The notes beneath the pieces were generated by a model that saw nothing but the letters and a program-made list of their open reading frames with translations, did not search any database and had not been told where the DNA came from. A program made the position numbers and the translations under genes. A stretch of DNA of 11,660 nt, taken from Phycisphaerae bacterium (GTDB taxonomy: Bacteria > Planctomycetota > Phycisphaerae > JAJVII01). The DNA lies in NCBI GenBank assembly GCA_028706835.1, contig JAQTVL010000076.1, positions 1-11,660 of the forward strand, written 5' to 3'. The number at the start of each line of letters is the position of its first letter. Position 1 is the stretch's first letter. Positions 1 through 6,469 of this stretch are shown here, in pieces.

Positions 1-28
1 GCGGAATGCGTGTTGGCTGCTCGGACAT
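1..28 (-). CDS. 5' end of an unidentified gene, cut by the window edge
   Basis: An ATG read on the minus strand (28-26) is preceded by a perfect GGAGG (39-35) with a 6-base spacer, the best ribosome-binding site in the window. The reading frame gives MSEQPTRIP and then leaves the window. A weak promoter-like pair lies about 50 bases upstream (82-110). Nine residues are too few to name a product. The call rests only on the start context and is an inference. Confidence 0.5.
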
Positions 29-81
29 GATGATCCTCCGTGATCCACAGGCCGGACTCCGCCGGCCGAACTTCCCCCACC

Positions 82-110
82 ACTATCTATCGGCCAGCCC
101 CTCCCTGCAA
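82..110 (-). promoter_or_regulatory. candidate sigma70-type promoter for the leftmost gene
   Basis: On the minus strand, a TTGCAG hexamer (110-105) and a GATAGT hexamer (87-82) are separated by 17 bases. They match the -35 and -10 consensus at 3 and 4 of 6 positions. They sit about 50 bases upstream of the start with the strong GGAGG. The match is weak and position is the main support. Confidence 0.3.
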
Positions 111-244
111 CTACGGTTATGCACCCTGGGTCAGACTCTCGCTTGACTGCATGCCGCCGGAAGGTGACAATGCAGGGGTCCATGTCTGGTGAAATGGGAA
201 CCGCGCGGAGGCCTCACAACTGGCTGTTTGCGGGGCATCTCCGG

Positions 245-390
245 CCGGAAGACGTTCTCTTCATCTTCGATCCCCAGGCAACGGGGCAAGTAATTTCTGC
301 CCCAAGTATTCTCCGGACGGCAAGTGGATCGTGTTCTGCCGACTAGCCGCACGCCGCGGCATCCACCCTGTTCTTCTGGGCCGGTTTTGA
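245..390 (+). pseudogene. remnant of a PD40/TolB-type beta-propeller gene
   Basis: Two short stretches in different frames look like consecutive pieces of one propeller blade. From 245 the translation is PEDVLFIFDPQATG. In another frame, from about 277, it is GNGASNFCPKYSPDGKWIVF followed by CR and a tail ending at TGA 388-390. The YSPDGKWIVF core is the hallmark of PD40/WD40-like repeats of the TolB family. The frame change between the halves, and the absence of a long open frame upstream, indicate a decayed 3' fragment. A hairpin at 378-399 may be the old terminator. The motif is seen directly; the pseudogene status is inferred. Confidence 0.5.
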
Positions 391-399
391 ACCAGGCCC
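378..399 (+). terminator. GC-rich hairpin, terminator-like, at the end of the propeller remnant
   Basis: GGGCCGGTT (378-386), loop TTG, then AACC (390-393), a one-base bulge and GGCCC (395-399) form a 9-bp stem, followed by CTTTC. It overlaps the stop codon of the propeller remnant. The T-tract is poor, so efficiency is doubtful. The loop and right arm overlap the -35 box of the next promoter. Confidence 0.4.
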
Positions 400-415
400 C
401 TTTCGGTCCTATCAT
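387..415 (+). promoter_or_regulatory. sigma70-type promoter for the secreted-protein gene
   Basis: TTGAAC (387-392; 4 of 6 to consensus) and TATCAT (410-415; 5 of 6) are separated by exactly 17 bases. Transcription would begin near 422, giving a leader of about 36 bases before the GTG start at 458. This is the best promoter match in the window. Its -35 box lies inside the hairpin at 378-399. Confidence 0.5.
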
Positions 416-457
416 AGTCCAACTTCGACACGGTCTGTGATATGGAAGGAGCCCGAC

Positions 458-1747
458 GTGACAAAGTTCGCTCGCATCTTGCCGTGGGTGGTGCTGCTGG
501 CGGGTGCGGCCAGCCGATTCGCCAGTGCGGCCCCGCCGGCGGCGTTGCCGAAGTCGATCCCAGCCGCCGAGAATCGACCCGCCCTGACGCTGCCGGAGAA
601 CGTGGACCTCGCGGCCCTGAAGTTGCCCGATGCCATCAAGCCCGGCCTGCGCATAACCTACCACGCAGGCAACTCGATCGTGCCCGGCGTGAAGACGAAG
701 CTGGTGCCAGGCCGGGGCCCGGGGAAGTGGATCGACCCGAAGACCGGCAAGACGTTCGACGACGACGACACCCGCGCCTCGGGCGGCGTGGGCTTTCACC
801 AGGCCAACATCGTGTTCGCCGGCCCGCAGTTTGTCGCGGTCGACGCCCGCAACTACCAGATCACCGACGTGCAGAAGAACATCACCTCGTACAAGGGCGC
901 AGCCGCGGCGTCCGGCAACGCAGCCTGCGTCGGCGTTTATTGGATTCATCCGTCGCTGCTGGAGTTGATCAGCGCCGAAGGCGGGCCGCCGCAACCCGCC
1001 GGCGTGAAGATCAATCGCGATCTGTATCCGCTTGGCACTACGAAATACAACGCCGTTCAGATCACGACGGATTTCAGCAACGGGGTCTGGCGCGCCGTCT
1101 ACGACGCGGAGACCGGCTTGCTGCTCTATTCGGGCTCGATCAACGCGGGCGCTCCCGTCCCGGTGGTGGCCCCCCAGGGCAAGGTCTCGCCCGGGCAGGG
1201 CGACACGATGATGTCGCACATGTCCTTCGTCGCTTCGCGGCAGTTGGACATTCCCTGGGCGGGCGACCCAACGCCGAAATGGGTCGTCAAGGGCGTCAGG
1301 CTCAACTACCGCGGCCAGACGGCGTTGAAGACCGGGATCATGCCGCTGCCCCCGCTGGCGCTGTCGAGTTCGATCGAGGTCGGCGACGTGGTGGAAGGAG
1401 TGGCCCGCTGCCGGTGCTCGGTCGCGCAGGACATCGGCGCCGGCCTGCCGCCTCAGCAGACGAGCGAGATACGCTACTTCGCGTCGGCCATGCTCGCGCC
1501 GCTGTGGATCAGCCCGGTGACGATCGGCAAGCTGAAGGCGAACCAGGTTCTCGACGAGGACCGGGTGATCGGTTTCCGCACGTTCTTCGCGGGTGTGAAC
1601 CAGAACCTCGCGGTCGTCGTCGAACAGGGCCCCACCGAAACATTGGAGCATGCCTACGACACCGTGACGGGCGGGTACGTCGGCGTGAGAAGCACGAAGC
1701 AGACCCAGGCCGGGCAGGTGCGGTCGGAGGCGATGCTGACGAAATGA
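458..1747 (+). CDS. secreted protein of unknown function, 429 residues
   Basis: I chose the GTG at 458 because AAGGAG (446-451) lies 6 bases upstream. An in-frame GTG at 437 would put that site inside the gene. Residues 1-24 form a classic Sec signal peptide: basic start (TKFAR), hydrophobic core (ILPWVVLLAGAA) and an ASA-A cleavage site after residue 24. The mature protein begins proline/alanine-rich. It shows no transmembrane segment and no motif I recognise. It contains a D-P-K-T-G-K turn followed by an acidic FDDDD run near residue 105, and a YDAETGLLLYSGS stretch near residue 220 that resembles beta-strand-rich secreted proteins. There are few cysteines (one near 150, a CRC pair near 314). 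It sits alone between remnants of two propeller genes. Export is well supported; function is unknown. Confidence 0.85.
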   Translation: MTKFARILPWVVLLAGAASRFASAAPPAALPKSIPAAENRPALTLPENVDLAALKLPDAIKPGLRITYHAGNSIVPGVKTKLVPGRGPGKWIDPKTGKTFDDDDTRASGGVGFHQANIVFAGPQFVAVDARNYQITDVQKNITSYKGAAAASGNAACVGVYWIHPSLLELISAEGGPPQPAGVKINRDLYPLGTTKYNAVQITTDFSNGVWRAVYDAETGLLLYSGSINAGAPVPVVAPQGKVSPGQGDTMMSHMSFVASRQLDIPWAGDPTPKWVVKGVRLNYRGQTALKTGIMPLPPLALSSSIEVGDVVEGVARCRCSVAQDIGAGLPPQQTSEIRYFASAMLAPLWISPVTIGKLKANQVLDEDRVIGFRTFFAGVNQNLAVVVEQGPTETLEHAYDTVTGGYVGVRSTKQTQAGQVRSEAMLTK

Positions 1748-1798
1748 GCGGGGGCAGGGGTCAGAAGTGCTCCGTAGGGAACCTCGTCGCGATTAACA

Positions 1799-1833
1799 TT
1801 CTCCCGCTGGGAGAAGGTCCCGCCGAAGGCGGG
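1799..1833. repeat. REP-like pair of short palindromes
   Basis: Two hairpins follow each other: TTCTCCC (1799-1805), loop GCT, GGGAGAA (1809-1815); then CCCGCC (1819-1824), loop GAA, GGCGGG (1828-1833). Words of the type CTCCCGCTGGGAG are common in intergenic repeats of many bacteria. They lie 52 bases after the stop of the secreted-protein gene and could stabilise its mRNA 3' end or help termination, though neither has a T-tract. Confidence 0.5.
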
Positions 1834-1853
1834 GGATGGCCGCGCAGCCGTAT

Positions 1854-1906
1854 GCGTGGCCACGCCGGGGGAGACATGGCCACGCCCAAACAGCGGGCGT
1901 GACCAT
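1854..1906. repeat. palindrome plus 12-bp hairpin
   Basis: GCGTGGCCACGC (1854-1865) is a perfect 12-base palindrome. It is followed by ATGGCCACGCCC (1876-1887), loop AAACAGC, GGGCGTGACCAT (1895-1906), which pairs at 11 of 12 positions. The 12-mer ATGGCCACGCCC recurs at 6620-6631 upstream of the lipoprotein gene. This looks like dispersed intergenic repeat material; no function can be assigned. Confidence 0.45.
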
Positions 1907-1920
1907 GGCACCCAATCCAT

Positions 1921-2055
1921 CGTTTCATCTGCGACAGAGCACTCGCTGTCCACACGGCCCGCCGCCTGTTCATTTCTGACCGCGGCAACTACCGCATCCT
2001 GAACGTGAAACTTGGCTACCACGCCGAGGCGAAGGGGCCGCTGCGCGACAAATGA
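1921..2055 (+). pseudogene. remnant of the C-terminus of an NHL-like propeller protein
   Basis: The plus frame ending at TGA 2053-2055 has no start codon after the preceding in-frame stop (1900-1902). Its last 30 or so codons read as convincing protein: ARRLFISDRGNYRILNVKLG, then YHAEAKGPLRDK. A segment of the form LFISDRGNYRIL is typical of an NHL blade (L-x-V/I-x-D-x-G-N-x-R-I/V). A strong terminator follows 20 bases after the stop, as at the end of a once-functional gene. The upstream part is missing, so this is probably a truncated remnant. The family call rests on one blade motif. Confidence 0.5.
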
Positions 2056-2074
2056 AGAGCCGTACGAACCAAGA

Positions 2075-2111
2075 GACGCCCGCGTGTTGAAGTCACGCGG
2101 GCGTCATGTTT
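2075..2111 (+). terminator. strong intrinsic terminator hairpin
   Basis: GACGCCCGCGTG (2075-2086), loop TTGAAGT, CACGCGGGCGTC (2094-2105) is a perfect 12-bp stem followed by ATGTTT. In plus orientation it would end transcription from the secreted-protein gene and the remnant before it. The T-run is short, but the stem is the longest perfect GC-rich one in this region. From here to 2231 I see only GC-rich sequence and a possible 7-bp GGGCCCT/AGGGCCC stem, with no gene. Confidence 0.65.
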
Positions 2112-2231
2112 CGGTGGGCGTGGGCCGCCGTTCACCTACTGCCCCATAATAGGCACGCCCCCCGCTGATGGCAACTCGCCCGGGCCGGCGGCGTAGGGCC
2201 CTTCAATTCTCGTCACCAGGGCCCCCGGCGG

Positions 2232-2594
2232 TCATATCGGGCGATTCTCCAGGCCATTGATCAGCCCGGCCAGCATGCGGGCGATTTCTTCAAGATTGGC
2301 CTTCAATGAATCGTGCTCCACCGACTGGACGAGCCCGCGCCGCCGGGCCAACTCCAGCGGCGGGACGCACTCCTGTGTCGAGCCGCGGGCGATGCCGAAG
2401 AAGTTCCTGCGGTCGGCCTTGGTGAACCGCCCGTTGCCCTCGGCGATGTTGTTGGGGATCGACAGGGCCGCGCGATTGAGTTGGTCCGCCAGGAAGTAGA
2501 ATCCGCGCGGAAACGTGGCGGTTAGTTGAAAGACACGATCGGCAAAATCGACGGCCCTCTGGTAAACGATGAGTTTCTCGAAAGCGAAGGCCAT
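2232..2594 (-). CDS. four-helix-bundle protein of the 23S rRNA intervening-sequence (IVS) family
   Basis: This 120-residue protein has the hallmarks of the family: FEKLIVYQRAVDFADRVF at the N-terminus (helix 1), RAALSIPNNIAEGNGR near residues 42-57 (between helices 1 and 2), and FFGIARGSTQE near 64-75. The C-terminal half (LEEIARMLAGLINGLE) supplies the last helix. Family length is about 115-130 residues, so the gene looks complete. The ATG at 2594 follows AGGGGA at a 5-base distance. Members are encoded in 23S rRNA intervening sequences and also as free genes in many genomes. They form helical oligomers, and some relatives (Avd) bind nucleic acid in diversity-generating retroelements. No rRNA or reverse transcriptase is visible here. 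The gene lies directly downstream of repeat element A. The molecular role of free-standing members is not established. Confidence 0.92.
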   Translation of the reverse strand: MAFAFEKLIVYQRAVDFADRVFQLTATFPRGFYFLADQLNRAALSIPNNIAEGNGRFTKADRRNFFGIARGSTQECVPPLELARRRGLVQSVEHDSLKANLEEIARMLAGLINGLENRPI

Positions 2595-2643
2595 GGTGTT
2601 CCCCTGAAAGTGGAATCGGGCTTGAACGACTTGGCCGGGCTCC

Positions 2644-2764
2644 GACAGAAGAGAGTAGAAAGGAGAGAGTAGACCGAGGAGAGCAGCCCGCTCGCGTGTC
2701 AGCCGATCTGGTCTTTCTGTGTTCTTCTTTCTCCTCTACTTTCTACTTTCTCCGCTCTCCTCTC
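2644..2764. repeat. repeat element A: inverted arms of purine-rich heptads (about GARAGTA)
   Basis: On the plus strand, 2644-2685 is six consecutive 7-base words beginning GA, for example GAGAGTA at 2651-2657 and again at 2665-2671, with GAAAGGA between them. On the minus strand, 2764-2737 is four in-register words (GAGAGGA, GAGCGGA, GAAAGTA twice), followed after a phase slip by three more down to 2711. The arms are separated by about 25 bases of ordinary sequence and could pair imperfectly over about 40 bases. The element lies between the tRNA terminator and the four-helix-bundle gene, 50 bases upstream of the latter's start. The repeat is seen directly; its role is unknown. Confidence 0.75.
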
Positions 2765-2766
2765 TA

Positions 2767-2798
2767 TTAAGAAAGCCGCCCGAAGGCGGCTTTCTTAA
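2767..2798 (-). terminator. intrinsic terminator with UUCG tetraloop after tRNA-Pro
   Basis: Read on the minus strand, TTAAGAAAGCCGCC, loop TTCG, GGCGGCTTTCTTAA forms a perfect 14-bp stem (2798-2785 with 2780-2767). The loop is the very stable C(UUCG)G type, and the 3' arm ends in a T-rich TTTCTTAAT tail. It begins one base after the tRNA discriminator. It is symmetrical enough to work in both directions, so it would also insulate the ABC transporter/tRNA unit from plus-strand readthrough. Confidence 0.85.
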
Positions 2799-2874
2799 TC
2801 GGGGCGACTGGATTCGAACCAGCGACCTCTTGACCCCCAGTCAAGCGCGCTAAACCAGACTGCGCCACGCCCCG
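2799..2874 (-). tRNA. tRNA-Pro, anticodon GGG
   Basis: The minus strand folds into a complete cloverleaf: 7-bp acceptor CGGGGCG/CGCCCCG, D-stem GCGC/GCGC with an 11-base loop containing GG, anticodon stem CTTGA/TCAAG with loop CTGGGGG (anticodon GGG), 5-base variable region and T-loop TTCGAAT. The C1-G72 pair and discriminator A73 are the known identity features of bacterial tRNA-Pro. No CCA is encoded after A73, so CCA would be added enzymatically. It lies 59 bases downstream of the ABC transporter stop on the same strand and could be co-transcribed or use its own weak promoter (2894-2921). Confidence 0.97.
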
Positions 2875-2893
2875 GTGCTGCTTTTGCACCTAC

Positions 2894-2921
2894 ATCTTAA
2901 CGATTCCCGCCGGCAAAGCAA
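2894..2921 (-). promoter_or_regulatory. weak promoter candidate for tRNA-Pro
   Basis: On the minus strand, TTGCTT (2921-2916) and TAAGAT (2899-2894) are separated by 16 bases, and the -10 box lies about 20 bases before the tRNA 5' end. The matches are 3 of 6 and 4 of 6. It lies wholly in the gap after the ABC transporter stop. Placement is reasonable but sequence support is weak. Confidence 0.3.
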
Positions 2922-2933
2922 TTGATTTGACGC

Positions 2934-5126
2934 TCACGCGGGCGAGGCGGCCGGGCCGCCCGATTCCGTCTCGCGGAACTGCGTCGTATACAGCGTCCGA
3001 TACAGCGGGCAGTTCTCCATCAACTCGCCGTGCCGCCCGGCGCCGACCACCTGCCCGGCGTCGAGCACCACGATCTGGGCCGCGTCGCGGACCGTGCTGA
3101 AGCGGTGGGCGATGATGAACGCCGTCCGCCCCACGAGGAACTCGTCGAGCACACGCTGTATCTTCCCCTCGCTCTCGGCGTCCACCTGGCTCATCGCTTC
3201 GTCCAGGATCAGCACCGACGGGTCCCGCAGGATCGCCCGGGCCAGCGCGATCCGCTGCCGCTGCCCGCCGGACATCGTCGTGCCGCGCTCGCCGATCACC
3301 GTGTCGTAACCCTCGGGCAGTTGCGAGATGAACTCGTCGGCAAAGGCCTGCTTTGCGGCGGCGACCACTTGCTCCCGGCTGATGTGCTTGTTCCCGTAGC
3401 GGATGTTGGCCTCGGCTGTGTCCGCGAAGATCACCGCGTCTTGCGTGACCAGCCCGATCTGCTGCCGCAGCGAGCGCAGGTTGACCTGCGCGACGTCTTG
3501 GCCGTCCCACAGCACGCGTCCGGCAGCCGGCTCGTAGAACCGCGGCAGCAGGCTCAGGATCGTCGTCTTGCCGGAGCCGTTGGGCCCGACAATGGCGATG
3601 GTCTGGCCGGCGCGGGCCCGAATGGTCACGTCGCGCAGCACCATCGCCTCGGTGCCCGGGTAGCGGAAACCGATGTTCTCGAAGACGATCTCGCCCCGCA
3701 GCGGCCCGACCTTCGGGCCCAGATGGTTCACCTGCTCCGGCTCGGCGTTGATCATCCCGAACACGCGCTCGGCGGCGGCGTCGGCCTGCTGGAGCCGGTT
3801 GTTGACGTTGCTTAGCTTCCGGCCGGCGTCGGCGCCCAGGCCGAGCAGGAACAACTGCGTGATGAGCACCCGGAAGTCCAGGGAGCTCTTAAGCACGAGG
3901 TTCGCGGCCAGCATGGCGGCGGCTATCAGGCCGATGGATCCGAGCACCTCCAGCATCGGCGACACAGCCGAGTCGAAGCGGCGCATCCGCATCTGCTCTT
4001 TGAGCAACTGCCGCTGGACACGGAAATATCGTTTCCGCTCGTAGCCTTCCATCGTGTAGGCCTTGACCACCCGCAGGCCATACAGCGTCTCCTCGAGCAC
4101 CGCGAGCTGCCGCGCGGAGCTGACCAGGGCCTTCTTGGCGGCCTTGCGCATCTTCTTGCCGAACTTGCGGATCACCAGGTAGCTGATCGGGGCGGCCACC
4201 ACGGCGGCCAGCGCGACACGCCATTCCAGCCAGAACGCGAAACCCATCGCGCCGGCCGCGATCAGCGGCTCCTGGATCGTCTTGCCGAACAGCGTCGTGA
4301 AGCCGACGTTGATCTGGCCGGTGTCCTGAATGACCCGGCTGATCGCGTCCGTCACGCCGTTCTTGCCGAAGTGCGACAGCGGCAGGCTGGTCAACTGGTG
4401 ATAGGCCCGCGATCGCATGTCCATGATGGCCTGTAGCGACGCGCCCTGGATGGAAAGTTCGTTGACGTAGCGGCAGGCGTTGCGGAGGATGGTCATGCCG
4501 AAGATGGCCAGCAGGATGAAGAACAGCGCCCACATTCGGTTGTGGATGTTGATGTTGTGCCGGTCGGTATCTTCCGGCAGCCAGCGTGCGACGCGGACCA
4601 CCACGCCTCGATACCATGCCCGCTCGGGAACGGCCAGCGTGATGGTTGGCTTTATGCGGCGCGACCCGCCGGCCGACTCGGCGGCGGACGTGGGCGCGGG
4701 GGCGCGGCGATCGACTATCACCGCGAGTTCCCGGCCGACCGGTGCGTTGCAGAGCCGTTGCGCCAGTTCCAGCGAGTTGTCTATGGGTTCGCCGTCGACC
4801 GAGACGATGATGTCATATTGCCGGAAGCCCGCGCGATCGGCGGCCTTGTCGTCGGTGACTTTCACGAACACAGGCTGAATGGCCTCGGCCCCGACCCTGG
4901 TCGGATCGTCCGGCTGGGGCAGTTTCACGCCGAGTCGATGCTCGATGTCGGTGCGATAGATCCAGCCGCTGACGCCCTCCCGGCTGGTGATCACCTGGAG
5001 CACCGGGATGAGCATGCCGATGGACGTGGTGAAGAAGATGCTCACGCCGATGGCGGCGATGATGCCCACCGCCACACGCCAGCGATACGGTTTGATGTAG
5101 GTCAGGGACTGTCGAAAGTTTTTCAT
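2934..5126 (-). CDS. MsbA-like ABC exporter half-transporter with a PDZ domain in the first periplasmic loop
   Basis: This is a 730-residue fusion of an ABC exporter membrane domain and an ATPase domain, about 130-150 residues longer than a typical MsbA (about 580). The first transmembrane segment is near 18-42 (VAVGIIAAIGVSIFF). It is followed by a loop of about 150 residues holding a PDZ-like domain at roughly 84-165 (AADRAGFRQYDIIVSVDGEP is the PDZ core). TM2 (about 199-215) and later helices follow. The ATPase has Walker A GPNGSGKT (514-521), Q-loop Q562, signature MSGGQ (618-622, M for the usual L), Walker B VLILDE (638-643) and H-loop H674. It should work as a homodimer exporting lipid or another hydrophobic substrate; the substrate is unknown. 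I chose the ATG at 5126 because the hydrophobic start MKNFRQSLTYIKPYRW follows it; an upstream start at 5186 adds 20 residues of poor quality. tRNA-Pro follows on the same strand. Confidence 0.93.
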   Translation of the reverse strand: MKNFRQSLTYIKPYRWRVAVGIIAAIGVSIFFTTSIGMLIPVLQVITSREGVSGWIYRTDIEHRLGVKLPQPDDPTRVGAEAIQPVFVKVTDDKAADRAGFRQYDIIVSVDGEPIDNSLELAQRLCNAPVGRELAVIVDRRAPAPTSAAESAGGSRRIKPTITLAVPERAWYRGVVVRVARWLPEDTDRHNINIHNRMWALFFILLAIFGMTILRNACRYVNELSIQGASLQAIMDMRSRAYHQLTSLPLSHFGKNGVTDAISRVIQDTGQINVGFTTLFGKTIQEPLIAAGAMGFAFWLEWRVALAAVVAAPISYLVIRKFGKKMRKAAKKALVSSARQLAVLEETLYGLRVVKAYTMEGYERKRYFRVQRQLLKEQMRMRRFDSAVSPMLEVLGSIGLIAAAMLAANLVLKSSLDFRVLITQLFLLGLGADAGRKLSNVNNRLQQADAAAERVFGMINAEPEQVNHLGPKVGPLRGEIVFENIGFRYPGTEAMVLRDVTIRARAGQTIAIVGPNGSGKTTILSLLPRFYEPAAGRVLWDGQDVAQVNLRSLRQQIGLVTQDAVIFADTAEANIRYGNKHISREQVVAAAKQAFADEFISQLPEGYDTVIGERGTTMSGGQRQRIALARAILRDPSVLILDEAMSQVDAESEGKIQRVLDEFLVGRTAFIIAHRFSTVRDAAQIVVLDAGQVVGAGRHGELMENCPLYRTLYTTQFRETESGGPAASPA

Positions 5127-5307
5127 GCTCGTTACATAACAAGCCGATGAGCGTTTCTCGGCGCGCGTGCCTCGGCGAGCACACACCCAAACGGTGCGGA
5201 GGATAGCATAACAGGCCGATTTCTGCTACCATTTCCGCGCGTGCTCGATCTCGGAAGCGCGGGGCAAGCCCCGCCGTTAAATGGTCGCTATACGGAGTTC
5301 GGTCGCC
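5127..5307. promoter_or_regulatory. divergent control region between the ABC exporter and the aminotransferase
   Basis: Both flanking genes start here in opposite directions, so promoters for both are expected. On the plus strand an extended -10-like TGCTACCAT (5225-5232) is present, but its -35 is poor. On the minus strand TATGCT/TATCCT-like words lie near 5203-5212. A GC hairpin, GCGGGG (5259-5264), loop CAAG, CCCCGC (5269-5274), sits 33 bases before the aminotransferase ATG. It resembles the common CGGGGCAAGCCCCG intergenic palindrome. No operator can be assigned with confidence. Confidence 0.35.
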
Positions 5308-6447
5308 ATGGAACAGATTCCGCTTGCCCAGCCTGACATCAGTTCGCTGGAACGCAGTTACGTCGCCCGCGTGTTGCAGACGCCGCAGTTGAGCCTCGGG
5401 CCGAAGGTGCCGGAGTTTGAACGGGCGGTGGCCGTCGCCACCGGCGCCAAGCACGTCGTCGCGGTCAACAGCGGCACGAGCGCTTTGCACCTGATCGTGC
5501 GGTCGCTGGGCCTCGGCGAGGGCGACGAGGTGATTACCTCGCCGTTCTCGTTCATCGCGTCGAGCAACTGCCTGCTGTTCGAGCGGGTCAAGCCGGTTTT
5601 CGTGGACGTCGATCCGCGAACCGGCAACATCGACCCGGCCCGGATCGAAGCCGCGATTACCCCGCGGACCAAGGCCCTGCTGGTGGTGGACGTGTTCGGC
5701 CACCCGGCCGACTACGACGCGATTACCCCGATCGCCGCGAAGCACAACCTGGCCATCATCGAGGACAGTTGCGAGGCGCTGGGCGCACGCTACAACGGGA
5801 AGGCTGCGGGCACGATGGGCGTGGCCGGCTGCTTCGCCTTCTACCCCAACAAGCAGATCACCACGGGCGAGGGCGGGGTGGTCGTCACCGAGAGTGACAC
5901 CATTGCCGACCTCTGCCGCTCCATGCGAAACCAGGGCCGCGCTACGAATGGCAATGCCTGGCTGGCCCACGTCCGCCTGGGCTACAACTATCGCCTCAGC
6001 GACATCCACGCCGCGTTGGGCCTGGCGCAGATGGAGCGGCTGGAAAAGCTGCTGGCGGCCCGGGCGAAGGTCGCCGCCGGGTACGCCAAGCGTCTGTCCG
6101 GGCTGGCCGCGTCGCACGGCGTCGAGCTCCCCGCGGCGTTGCCGGACGTGACGATCAGTTGGTTCGTCTACGTGATCCGGCTTCGACTTGGCACGACCTA
6201 CGAGCAGCGCGACCGCGTGATGGCCCTGCTGCGGGAGAAGGGCGTCTGCTGCAACAACTACTTTTCGCCGATCCACCTCCAGCCGTTCTACCGCGAGTTG
6301 CTCGGCCACAAGGAAGGCGACTTCCCGGTTACGGAATCGCTCGGCGCCCGCGGCATCGCCCTGCCGTTCTTCAACAAACTGACCGCCGTGCAAATCGGCC
6401 AGGTGGCAGAGGCCCTGGTTAGCTCGATCAGCGCAGTCGGCTGTTAA
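5308..6447 (+). CDS. DegT/DnrJ/EryC1/StrS family PLP-dependent sugar aminotransferase
   Basis: The product is 379 residues, normal for the family. It transfers an amino group, usually from glutamate, to a keto-sugar nucleotide in pathways for aminated envelope or secondary-metabolite sugars. Visible signatures are NSGTSALHL (54-62, PLP phosphate site), EDSCEALGARY (152-162, D153 contacting the pyridine nitrogen) and CFAFYPNKQITTGEGG (175-190, with K182 as the Schiff-base lysine). Also seen are GYNYRLSDIHAALGLAQ (225-241) and the C-terminal YFSPIHLQPFYRE segment. I prefer the ATG at 5308: CGGAG lies 10 bases upstream and the family-typical IPLAQPDI start follows. An in-frame ATG at 5281 has no ribosome-binding site. 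It is divergent from the ABC exporter, which hints at a shared envelope role, but no other sugar gene is present, so the sugar is unknown. Confidence 0.93.
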   Translation: MEQIPLAQPDISSLERSYVARVLQTPQLSLGPKVPEFERAVAVATGAKHVVAVNSGTSALHLIVRSLGLGEGDEVITSPFSFIASSNCLLFERVKPVFVDVDPRTGNIDPARIEAAITPRTKALLVVDVFGHPADYDAITPIAAKHNLAIIEDSCEALGARYNGKAAGTMGVAGCFAFYPNKQITTGEGGVVVTESDTIADLCRSMRNQGRATNGNAWLAHVRLGYNYRLSDIHAALGLAQMERLEKLLAARAKVAAGYAKRLSGLAASHGVELPAALPDVTISWFVYVIRLRLGTTYEQRDRVMALLREKGVCCNNYFSPIHLQPFYRELLGHKEGDFPVTESLGARGIALPFFNKLTAVQIGQVAEALVSSISAVGC

Positions 6448-6469
6448 AGGAGCGGTCGCGGCCGGAAGC

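Noticed and set aside
131..1651. 506-codon open frame on the minus strand
   Set aside because: It lies antisense to the secreted-protein gene, which has a signal peptide and a good ribosome-binding site. Its composition (rich in R, H, A, D) is typical of a shadow frame in GC-rich DNA.
442..1902. 486-codon plus-strand open frame overlapping the secreted-protein gene
   Set aside because: It is out of frame with the real gene, arginine-rich and without motif. It crosses the gene's stop into hairpin repeats.
2232..2594. Four-helix-bundle gene as the Avd of a diversity-generating retroelement
   Set aside because: No reverse transcriptase, template repeat or variable repeat is visible in the window.
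2644..2764. Element A as a CRISPR array
   Set aside because: The repeated unit is 7 bases with no spacers, and the arms are inverted.
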